From Campylorhamphus procurvoides (Eukaryota > Chordata > Aves > Passeriformes > Dendrocolaptidae), in assembly GCA_013396655.1 (NCBI GenBank), contig WBMV01004156.1, forward strand, positions 486,867-550,866: a stretch of DNA of 64,000 nucleotides, written 5' to 3'. How positions within the stretch are numbered: the stretch's first letter is position 1; the number at the start of each line of letters is the position of its first letter. The position numbers and the translations under genes were made by a program. Under the pieces are notes generated by a model. The model did no database searches and had not been told where the DNA came from. It was given only the letters and a program-made list of their open reading frames with translations. Shown in pieces: positions 13,401 to 25,400 of this stretch.

Positions 13401-16400
13401 GGCACCTGTGTTTATTTTCAGGTTTAACTATGAATTTCTCTTTAGCTGTAGCAGAATTCTTGACAAGCTACAAGTGCAATTTCTCAGAAATCAGTGGCCC
13501 AAGCCCAAGGCTTTGTTCAGCTTTCTAGAAAGCATATAACAATTTTTATAGCAGTGTCTTCCATGCAGAAACTACAGTTAACTGGAACCAAAGGGTTTGT
13601 CCTTCACAGAATAGTCCCTCCACACACACCTTATTCCAAGCAGAGATTTGACAAACCTCTGGACACAGAAGGATCCCAGGAATAAGGATGGTGATTTGCA
13701 GCACAAATGATACACATATTTTGGATATATACCACAAAGGTATTGAAGATAAGGCTAGCACTATGGATTTTCTGAACAGCAATATTCAAAAAGGACATCA
13801 GTTTTCTATAACACTGCCAACCCTACTGCCAAACTTGCTCACAGCTCTTGGGTCTGGACTGGAAAAACACCCAACCCACAGGTCCACAGACCACCACAGT
13901 CCTAAACTAAAGGCCTGAGTGAACTAGAGCATCTCTTACCAGGCATTGTGATAGATGTGGACTTGCAATTGTAGTCTCCATTTACAGCCAGTTTGGGCAG
14001 GTGGTACACAGTCACTTGGTAAGTCTGGCCAGGTTCCACTTCAAAACGGTCAAAAGTGAAATTCCACTGGAAACAAAACACATCCACAAGGACTTAAAGG
14101 AGAATGATGTTCTCTAAAAGCACTGAAATTAACAGCTAACTTAGCCCTGTTCCACTGTGTTGTTCCCTCATCTCATATAACCCTTTTACTGAAGCTTGAC
14201 TATAAAAAAATGGAACTTAAGTGTATTAAAAGTACCAGTCCCTTGGTCTGTCCCAGTTCTTCTGTTTGGAAAGAATTATGTCTTGTGACCTTTGAACTGA
14301 TACCACAGTTTTATACCAAACAACTGTGTGGTTTCCACTAAATGACATTTTAAACTGAAAGGAGATTAGGCTAATATATACAGTTTCAAGATTAAAATTT
14401 TAGTACAGTATAAATCTTGCAGTGATGTGCAAGCACTAAGCATTTAGAATTGCACTTATACATATGTAGTTCTGTACCTGGCCATTCCATACATATTTTC
14501 TTAAATCTATACTGTTCTCCACATCAGCAATGCTGTGCAAATTCTGGGAAAGGCACTGGCTCCAGAAGATGAGCTAACTATGGCCAAATTCTGTGTGGTA
14601 AGGAAGGAACTCCAGATTCCTTATTGTTTATAAAGGGAGCTGTGGATGCTCAGCATTTTTCTGGTGAGTCTCCTAGACACAGTGTAAGCTGAAGGACCAC
14701 CTCCAAATCTGGCACTTTCATCCACAGCAAGACAGTACAGCAAAGAAGTGGAAGTAAAAGGAAGAGTTGAGTTAAAAAAGCTATAAAATGTCACAGCTCT
14801 CAAGCAGAATCCAAAAACTTCTAAAGTTATTTGCTTTAAGCAACATCCAGAATGATGATATGTGCCAGGCACCAACCAAGAGCAACAATTTTTAAAACCT
14901 GAAGGATGGGAATAGTGAAAGAGAAACTGAAAATGGCAGCAGATCTCAAGTCCAGTATCTCGAGTGTTTCATCAACTCTTCTAACCAGTCTGTACTTTTT
15001 AATAATAACCTTGTTGTAAGAGTGAAAGCAGAAACACCCAGAGCCTAGAACAAGCAGTTTAGAGCCCTTGCACTCACCCGGCCTCCATCGGGACGGACCT
15101 GAAGAGGCAAGCTGTTCTGGAAGTCAAACTGGGCACAGAGCTGCTGGTTGCTGTTCACCTGCATCACGGCGAGCTCTGCCCCTTTCAGGTAGCGGATGCT
15201 GGCTGCAGGCACAGACACAGAGAGATGCTGCTTGTTTCCTGACATCTGCACGTGCAGAGGGAGCAACCCACACAGAGACAGATCACCCCTGCGCCTAGTC
15301 CTGTCACAGTCTGAGTGCTTTGAAGTGCTGGGGATGCCAACACAAAGATAACTGGCCATGAAAAGTGAGCATGCAGGGCTGACTAACAGCCTTTTCAGTT
15401 TGAAGGTTGTGCTGCATGGCAAAAGCTACATCTGTGCAAATGAAGGAACAAAGGAGAAGGCAATTGCATTCTTTCACACACCCTGGCAGTTCCACAGATT
15501 CAGTGCTGTGTTCAGCTCTGCCCCTCAGAGCTGCTTCATGCAGTTTGGGAGCCAAAGCAAATATGCTTTTATTTTACTGCACACAGTCCCAAGGAGAAAG
15601 TTTATAACCACAGCTGAACAAAACAACTGGGTTACCCCAGTCACACCTGCTTCTACAATACTATAGCTATAGATCATAACTCTGTATAGCCCTCAGACAC
15701 TGGCTCTGCAGAACAAAGAAATTAATGTGCTTCATTCTGTCTGAAATCAGTGCAAAACTTTGGACAAGAGCATGCAGGGGAAGCATCATTTACAAACAAG
15801 CAAAGGCACTTGGAGAGTGAGAGAACTTGACTTACTGGTAGCAATTTATGCTGCAGCAATGAGACAATTATTCCTTTATGAAGACACACATGCATATAGG
15901 AAACCTCAGTTAAAAAGTATGAGATTATAACCCCCAAACACACAAAATTAAGCAGCCAAACTCCTAAATGACAGTCAAAGACTTGAAGTCATAATTCTCC
16001 TTACTAGACCACACCTATTTCCTCTGCTTCATGTTCAAATTCAACCACCACCACTTACCATCAGTGGCCACTTTCCATTCTATCTGAAGCACAGGGAGCA
16101 GTTTTCCATCCGTCTGGCGGAACACACGAGAAGAGACGTTAAGACTGCTTGGGGCAGAAGGAGTCCATGCAGAAGCCTTCAGCCAGCTCGACTCCATGCA
16201 GGTACCTGTGCAGCAAATGAAAACCACCACTCAGAGGGGGGCTGAGGAAGCTCTGCTGAACTGCAGTTATGGTCTGCCCTTTGGGTCAGAGGTATTCTGA
16301 AGGCAAAACTGGGTGACAGACTTCAGAAAGGCAGTTTTCATCATGGAAATACTTTATAAATTGCCTGTAATATTCTGAACTTGTCCTAGTTGCTTATACT

Positions 16401-19400
16401 TCCTCTTTTCCTTAAAACCCATTAATAACTACCACAATCAATGTAGTCAGGCTAAACAGGCCAAGTAAGTTTACTCAGTACCTCCCGTAGCAAATCCATA
16501 CCTTCCTGCTGAAACAGACCTGTTAATATTAATTTCCGGCCTTCCAATTACAAGAAAACTGTCAGATACCAATGGGAATTGTTCCTATAGTTAATTACTT
16601 TGTGTCTAAAAACTGCTTTACCTCAAATTTGAACATACCTCTGAATTTAGCTTCCAGCAACTGCCTGTTATGCCTTACCTAAATTAATGAGCTCTCTGAA
16701 CAGAAAAATTGACTATGCTAGTCAAGACAGTGTAAAGAAAACCAGTGCTGTAATCTCATCAGAAAGCAAAATCAGGTATGACAAGCATTAGACAGACATG
16801 ATCTACTTAAGACTTTTGTAAGACATTTGACTTATCAGAGCATGTTGAAAATAGCAGAGTCAAGCCCCCCAAAGTGCACTTTCAGTCTATTTTGCTGGAA
16901 CAGTGGGCACTATCCCTTCATGCAACAGCATGGTTTTAGGCTTAGAAGGTAATTAGACAATACTCAAATGATCATTCTACCAAAAAAATCTATAAAAAGC
17001 TTGACAAGAACAAAGTACCTTCCAGAAAAGTGTGCTAGGCACTAAAAAAATGTATTTCCCCTAGATCAGAAAAACAATAAAAGAGCCATAAGGCAGAATT
17101 TAAACCAAATATTCAAATAAGGCAGCATTTGAATGGTGTTGCTGTTTGGCTTTGCCCTGTTGTCAAATTGTATTCCAAAGGCTGTCTTGCCAGTGGGAAA
17201 TATGATCCAGTCTGAGCCCACCCAAACCCTCTCCTGCCAAAAAAGTTTAAAATCTGGTTATTTTCAGCATAATCATCTCCCTGACCTGGCAAGCCAAGCA
17301 ATAATACTACAAAAAGTACTACAGGTTACAAAAATACTTGTGCCAGTATGAGACAGGGTTGGGCACTGAGGCAGGAATGAGCCTGCTCAGAACAAGGACT
17401 GCAAGGAAAGGCCAAGGAGTTCTGCAAGCACTGTCCAGTCACCTCTGGGTACCAAGTGGACAACTACAGAACATTCTCCTTTTTTTAAGAACAATGCCCA
17501 TAATTACATTAAAGTGCTTCAGATGCACGCCATTGCTAAGACTTGACCTCTTATGCCTAATAATTTACATTAATTGCTGTGAACTGCACACCTCTAAGCC
17601 CTTTTTAATTCTAGTTCATACATTAATTTTTCATCAAGTACTATCATAGCTATAATGACTTGTAATGAACATTTACCGGAAAACTTGTCCTAAAATTCCC
17701 ATTTCTTTAAAAACTGATGATCCCAGCTTTAAATAGAAACTAAACAAGCCGGATTGGGTTCTACCAATGCCAAAACTCTATCCCAAAAAAGACATAACTT
17801 TCCATTCCTCTTCTAGCCAGAGCTTATAATGGATCAAACCAGAAGCTCCCAAAGCAATGCATGATAGCAGTGCTTCACTTTATAGCTCTCTGATTTAGCA
17901 GGAAAAAACAAGCTGTATGAACCCAGTTAAAAAAAGAAAAGCAAAAAAGCGTGATCTGATGAGAAAACGGCAATGAAGAGAAAAATTACTTACTATTTCT
18001 TACGAGACAGTTTAAATCCTGTAGGGGGAAAGAAACAAGAATATTACTCTCAGAATAGAAACTGGATTGACAGTAATTTGCTTCTGCCTGGTGGCAGGAG
18101 AAGGGCAGTAAAAGAACCAATTCAATGAATTCAGTGACGCACAGAAACTGAAGAATTAACCATCATGGAAACACTGCACAAAGTGGTCAGTCAGAACACC
18201 AAGGGGAACAGGGCATGAAACCTGTGCACACCTGAACTGCTTATGTGACAGCAGTAGTAGACATAATGGAAAGAATTTGAAGAGAGGCCAAGATTATGAT
18301 AGTAAAAACCCTTACAACGTTCAGGACTATGAAAATAGAAACCAACGTGACATGGAAGACTGCTTGAAGTAGGTAGGTGGGCTTTTTAAATGCCATTTCT
18401 TTGAGTTAATGCTACCCAGCAGTGATTCTTGCTGGATGACCTGCGAGGTCTAAGCCCATCTGCCTGGAAGCAGGAGCTTTCTTCATCTAGGCTTGAGGGT
18501 TATTTTAATTTCTATTTTTGAGAGAACAACCCATTGAGGACTCCTTCATACTAAGGATAAAGATGTCCTGATCATAATGAAACAATTAAACCAGAAGTTA
18601 TGTGGGCTCTGCCTGGTTTCCCCCAGCTACATTTTGTTTATACTGGAAGACACCACAGCCACCAGGAAAGAGCATGTCAGCTTGCTTGGTTACTGTGACA
18701 CAGAATTCTAGAGATAAGGAAGCCTGAAGTTTTCACTGACATAATAAATCAAGATGAGGACCAGGTTTCCTCCCCACTCATTTTCTATGTCTTGACACAT
18801 AAAGGTGGAAATCATTGTCCTACCACTGCCATCGTATAAATCATTCCTGTGAAGGAGGCAAGGCAGACAGATTTTTCACCTCTCTGAAACTTGTTAACTC
18901 CAAGTGTATTTGGGGCTTTTGAAGGAAATAAAAAGTATAAGCAAGGGATGAAATCAAATATCATACAAGCTGCGCTGAGAAACCAATTTCAACCATAAGC
19001 AGAGTTCTATTGACTATGAAAAAATACTTCAAGATTAATGCTCACATTTCAGTTAATGTACCTGTGTTCCTACAAACCTTGAGCGAAAACAGGAAGATTT
19101 GCCATTAAGCTCCTCATGCTTATATAAAAAAATAAAACCTGAAAACCCTTCCAGGCTTTTGTTACACAAGTCAAAACAATACAGAAGTAGAAATTCAGCC
19201 TTCGGGTACCCTTCACAAGAAACACATCCACACTCCAATAAGCTGTGCCACAAATGCACTCAAGATATAGGTATATGGAAAGAGATTCAGTGCAACATCC
19301 AAGCTGTGCAATATCAACTTTATTATAATTTAGGGGAAACAATTCAGCTCAAAGGATGGAATCTGCCTTATGAGCCACCCTGAACTTCCAAGCATACACA

Positions 19401-22400
19401 AATCCATAGGGCACTCTGCCTGAGAACTGAATTTTGGTGAAGAATGGTTCTCCTACCAGCCAGCTAGCAACGGTCTAGCTTTCAAAATCAGATCATCTTT
19501 AGTACACTAAGTTAGGATTAAGGCAACACCCCACAGTCAGAACAAATATTCTGATTGCTTCTCACTGTTAATCTTTCTTTTATAAATGAGGGAAGAGAGA
19601 TAAAGAGTGACACACAACTTTTCCTTGCCCTCCTCCCATTCTGTTCCCTTCCTTTCTACCCAGGCCCTCAGGTGTTAGCAGCTTACCTGCAGAAACTGTC
19701 TGCCTTCCCCCTTAGCTTTGGATCTTCTGTAAGTTCTCAACTCACTGTTGGGTTCCTATCCTTACTGCCAGGTTGTGGCACTAACAACTCTGGAAATGCC
19801 CAAACAGGGTTTTGCTAGATGGGAGTCCCAGGATAAGCTGTGCAGCACTGCCCTGTCTGGGGCAGAGTAGCTCTATCATAACCGAGAACAAAATAAATCT
19901 GAGCTTAGTGCCAATATAAGGAGAAGTAATAGGTACTTTTCACTTATTTTGTTGTGCTCTAAAGGTCAAATCAGCCACAGTGAGGGGAATCAACTTGATC
20001 AATTTGAATATAAATAGCAATTTAGTCTGAACTGTATTTTCACAATTATACTGCATCTAATTATTGCAGACAAATGTACAGATAAATCCTCCAATGAGTA
20101 TTTAGATCCTGTTGAACTACATAAAAACTGGTTACGAGCACAGTTAATAGAAACTTGGTACCTCACAGACCACACTTCCCTGTTGCAGTTACCAGTAATT
20201 ATTGTAAATTGCATCAGAATAAACCCCTTCTATAAATTCTAAGGTATTATTAATCTGAGCAGCAGCAACATCTGCTTTGAGTGCTGCTGTTTCTGCTTCT
20301 TAGCAGATAAGACATGGTTAAATGAGGAAATGCTGTATTTCTCCTTTTTTATGACCAATATGAATATTGAATAAGCATGGCACATAATTGGATTCTCTCT
20401 TCCTCCAGGTCCTATTGTCCCAGGTGAAGTGTTTGCAATATTCCCAGGGTTGATGAGGTTGTGCCCTTTCTGACATTCATTAAAAACCCAAGAGCTTAAC
20501 AAGGAGCCATCAGTCTGTTGATGAGGATTCAGAACCAAAACTTGACAATGAAAATTTCTCTTACTTTTGTAACACTGGTTTCTATGGGGCAAAACAACAG
20601 TAGTTTTCCTGGGGCACCACTGTTCCCCAAACCCACTCAGGATTTTCAAGAGGATACCTACCCTACACTAGACTGTTTACCTGCTGTACCACTGACTTTT
20701 TTAATGTGTGGCTGACTATACTGAAGTGTTTTAAGGTGCCATCAGTTAAGTCAAGAATTTAGGTTTATCACAAGAAGAGGGGAAGGATTCTCCCACCCCA
20801 TGGCAGCCTGCACCAACTCATTTGATGGTCCACTCCCTTCCCAGTCCCCAAAGCACTACAGGGATCACCCAACAGCTGCAAATACCCAGAAGAACAATTC
20901 ATCCAGTCCGGAAGTCCTCAATATAGGCATAAGTAAGAAAGAGGAGTGAAGATAAAGCCACAATTCAGGCAGAGGTATAATGAGTCCAAAGGATACCTGG
21001 CAAGGAATGACCATGACAATCCTCATATCCTTTTTGTATCCTGCCCAGGATATTTGTATCCTGAACTGGACTGGTCTGCAGCTGAAGACACACTTTTATA
21101 TCAAAAAGTGTAACTCCAGAGAATGACATTCACAAGCCAGGAAGGAATTAAAGAAAAAAGTGGGTTTTGCAGGAAAATAAGTCAACTACTTCCGTATTTG
21201 TACTAGCTGCCTCCTCAGCACCAGGGGGAATACTTGCTGGGTGTCCCTTGTAAAGGTTGAACCAACCCAAAACCTTATTTGATGCACTGGCTCATTCAGA
21301 GTGCATTAACAAAATCATGGACAAGAAAATTATTTAACTTAAGTTTCCCTACTTGACCATGCTGGTCTTGACTGGCATGGAGTTAATTTTCTTCAGAGTA
21401 GCTGGTATGGGGCTATGTTTTGATTTTGTGCAGGAAACAATACTGATAGTACAGAGATGTTATTGTTATTGCTGAACAGTGCTAGCACAGGCCTTTTCTG
21501 CTTCTGTAATTGCCCTGCCAGTGAGGAGGCTGGAGACGCACAAGCTGGCAATAGACATAGCTGGGATTGCTGACCCCAAGATTGTCCACACTGTATGGCA
21601 CCATGCTCAGGACATAAAGCTAGGGAAAGAAGGTGGAAGGGATGGACATTTGAAGTGACGGTCAGTGCTATGTGTGATGAAGCCCTGCTGTCCTGGACAT
21701 GGCTGAACACCTGCCAGCCCATTTGAAGTGGTTAAATGCAATTCTTTTGTTTTCCTTTGCTCACGTGCAAGGCTTTTGCTTTACTTGCTAAACTGTCTTT
21801 ATTTTGAATCACAATTTTTCTCACTTTTACCCTTTCGATTCTCTCCCCCATCCCACTGGTAGGGAAGTGAGCAAGCAGATCTGTGGTGCATAGTTCCTGG
21901 TTAGAGTTAAACCACAACAGTCCTTTTTGGCACCCAACAGGAGGCTCAGAGGGTTTGAGATAACAACAGATTTCACTGGAACGTGCTAGAACAAATTTAT
22001 GTCTGTTATTGCTGTTTAGCTATTAATTGGCAGGCTCCTGTACTTGCCATGGGGGCTCACTCTCCTGACTGTAGATGAGAATCTAGTGCTCTTTAGTGGC
22101 TGGTTTTTGTTATCCCTGTTCTGCTGTTCATCCCCTCACTCTGCTGTGCCTGAGAATGTTCTGATAAGAGCAGTGGCCGAGTGTCTGGGCTGGCAAATGG
22201 TCAGGGCATCACTGCTGTACTGGACAGGCTGGAACTCCAGTGTGAACCAGAGTCAGCAGGGCCGTGACCTGTGGATAAGTCCCATGGTGGAGCAGAGATC
22301 CACCTGCAGCACCTGGAGGGATCCCATGCTGGAGGGGGTGGATGCCCAAAGGCAACCATGGCCCTGTGGGAAGCCTGTGCTCCTGGCAGGACCTGTGGAG

Positions 22401-25400
22401 CAGGTTTGCTTGCAGGACTTGTGACCTGGGAGGCACCCATGCTGGAACTGCTGGTTCCCAAAGGACTGCACCCTGTGGAAGGGTCCCATGCTAGAGCAGT
22501 TTGCAGATTGCTGCCTGTGGGAAGGACCCACATCAGAGAATTTAACAGAGGACTGTCTCCCATGGGTGGGATCCCACACTGGAGCAGGGAGTGTGTGAGA
22601 TCCCTCTGCATCCCATGTTGAAGCAGGCTGTTCCCCTGCAGCCCATGGTGGATTATAGCAGGAATCCCTTGTTGCAGCTATGCTGGGAAAAGGGGAGCAT
22701 TTCATTGCCATGTTAAACCACACAACTTGGCCCAAAAGGACCAGAAGTGGAGACTGTAAGGGAAATACCTTTAAACTGCTGTAACTCATTACTTGAATTG
22801 CATGTTATAGGGATTACTGTAATAGGAACCACCTGAACCTAAGGAGGACAAGCCTTAAAGAAGCAGTGCAAGTGCAGCAGTGACCCGACCTGAGCTGGAT
22901 TTGGTGCCCAGTAAGTCCTCCAACACACCACCTCTCCTGTCCCATCCAAATCAGATGGGGCCCAATATCATGGACTAAATGGACATTTTGTGGAGATTTT
23001 GCAGGGGTGGTCCATGGACTAAAGGAATGACACAGCCAGAACAGATGACCCCAACGAGCCAAAGGGATATTCCATACCATTTGGCATCGTGCTCAGCATA
23101 TCAAGCCAGGAGAAGAAGGAGAAGGGGGGGCAGGAATGTTTGGAGTGATGGCATTTGTCTTCCCAAGTCATTACTAAGAATGATGGAGTCCTGCTGTCCT
23201 GAAGGTGGCTGAACATTTCCCAGCCCACTGGAAGTAATGAAAGAATTCCTTGTTTTTCTTTGTTTGTGTGTGTGCACCTTTTGCTTTACTTATTAAATAG
23301 TCTTTATATCAACACACACTTTTACCATTTCAATTCTCTCCCCAGTCCCACTGGTAGAGGAGTGAGTGGCTGCATGGTGCTTAGCTGCCAGCTGGGCTTA
23401 AACCACTACACTGAAAAAGCACATATTTAGATGAAACAGTAGAAATAAAACTACAGCATGATTATTTCTGGTTGCCCACACAGCGCCAGAAGCACATAAG
23501 AAGCATTGACAGAACAGAGATGTGTCAGTCTGCATGCAACAGACAAGCAGATAAACAGGAGAAGAAGGAACAAAAATTGAGAGCTTTACAGAAAAGCTGA
23601 AGATGGAGCCCACAGCCAGGTAATATGCCCTGCACATTATTACAGAAGGGGCTTAAATTGGCATATTCTCTTCTCGTCAGCCTCCTATTGCCTTTCAGGC
23701 CTGACAAGCAAAGCTACAGACAGGGGAGGCATAAATATGAGAAGGAGAAGATTGTGAGGTGATGCTGAAACTATTAGCAGCAGAAGAGGACAGGCACAGC
23801 CAACTCTTCATGTTTACTTGTCATATTTTCACAGAAAGCTAAGCAACTGTTTCTCTCACTCTTTTTTAGTGATTTTTGTTTTGCTTTTGACATAAAAAAA
23901 CTAACAAAAAAAATGAACAGACCATATGCCCCAGAGTATCATAAGAATCTGAAGAAAAAAAAAAAAGGGAAAATGATTAACAGCACCATCCCATAGCAAT
24001 TCAATTAAAGTAACACAAAGCCAAGATTTCCCAGCAGGATGCTGTGGTAACTAGCAAGAAACCACAGTTGAGCTGGGCAAGTGTCCAGTTTTCCTTTAGA
24101 GAGTGGCTGCTGAATGGGAAGAGCTCCAGCTGTCCAAAATCCTCCTCTTGCCTATGAGCCATTCTGTGTATTTTCTGAGCCTTGGATGTTTTGAAGTTTT
24201 CTGAAGTTTCCCTTTCCTGATTCCTCAGTAAAAAGAAATAAAGATCAACTGGACATGAACACAATAAAGGAATAACTGCTGAAGGGTGATTTGCTTAAGG
24301 CTGGCAGGAAACAACCATCTTTTACAAAACTGTTTTGGTTTTTTTAAGCATTTCCCCTCATATTTCTGAATTTTTCTCTTCCCCTCATATAAATTCTCAG
24401 TAAAATGAAATCCAAATTCAAAAGCAGCACTAAGTGCAAACACAGTTTATGTTAACACAGCAAAAAGATGCCACAGAAGGGAATGAGAGAGCTCAGTCAA
24501 TAGCAAAGGGAGAATGAACACTTTTGTAAAGGAGGACCTGGAAAAGCCTTCCTCACATGCACCACCATTGCTCATCTTCAGGATAGATGTTACAGAGATG
24601 GCAGGGTTACGAACACTGCATCCCTCCAGGACAGTTACAGCCCAATGACTGAACGCAGCGATTTAACACTTGATGATGAACAACCAGACGGGTATTTAAG
24701 CTGTGCGATGTTGTTTCCCTTCACATAGAAAAAAACCCACCCTGCAGATGACATATTTGAATAACAATTACTAGAAGGAACTAGATTTAACTAGATTTGC
24801 AGCTGTGCTATTCAGCCCTACAGCTGAGCAGTTTTGATGGAGTGGTGGGGGATAAAGCCCATTATAAGTGCATTTGTGGGCATTTTAATAAGATGAGCCG
24901 TTAAGAAGCACTTAGTTTTACTGTCACAATTTACAGGCATCTACCAATACTGATGCAACACTTTCCCTCCACTTCACCTCCCAAGCAGCCTCTGCCCCAC
25001 GAGTTTTGCTGAGAAAGCTGCTGTTGCTCACCCTTACCCGCCCCACAGCTCAGCAACAGCAGCGTGAGCAGAGGGTTAGAAAAAAGGAAGTGGGTCCCAC
25101 CCGCCTTGCTCAGCAACAGCTTCTCTTCTGAACCACAGCACAGTCACAGGTTGAAAGGGTTACTGAATCATCCTTCGAAAACACGGCAGCCAACAGAAAG
25201 GGAAGAGGGGAAACTGTTTTCAACTGTCATAACTTCAGCTGATGGTACGTTTTTCTGTATTTGTCAGCAGCTTCACAGTTGTTTCTAAAGGGGCTCCTCG
25301 TGGGCTTAAGACAACTCCCTTTTCGTACGTCTACCTGCATTTTACAAATCCGCTTTTTGATAGAAAAGGCCAGAGTAGCAGCCTTGCATATTCAGTGATC

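Larger units (their letters stand above)
7409..17993 (-). other. IL17RA: IL17RA introns 2-12
   Basis: Eleven introns between the listed exons. I found no additional exon with homology, no RNA gene and no clear transposon; the many short open frames (for example 7920-8357, 12025-12315, 15304-15666) are non-homologous shadows. Sequence is AT-rich. An A/T-rich imperfect inverted repeat at 9581-9653 is listed separately. Confidence 0.6.
21362..23410 (+). mobile_element. Degenerate ERVL-like endogenous retrovirus (LTR - leader - truncated LTR)
   Basis: Two related LTR sequences in the same plus orientation flank about 1.1 kb of non-coding internal sequence. Both share the CATGCTCAG/CGTGCTCAG, GGCTGAACA, TTTTGCTTTACTT, CACTTTTACC and ATTCTCTCCCC blocks and the TTAAACCAC end. 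The layout and wording match the ERVL-type LTR elements common in songbirds (recognition from memory). No gag or pol frame survives, so the element is inert. It is antisense to IL17RA, in intron 1. I could not find a convincing target-site duplication. Confidence 0.8.

Noticed and set aside
22044..22789. Overlapping frames of 126-178 codons on both strands
   Set aside because: They lie in the repetitive leader of the ERVL-like element and show no gag, pol or env similarity.
21350..23420. Target-site duplication around the ERV element
   Set aside because: The 5 bases next to the two outer ends do not match under the edges I could set; edges are uncertain.
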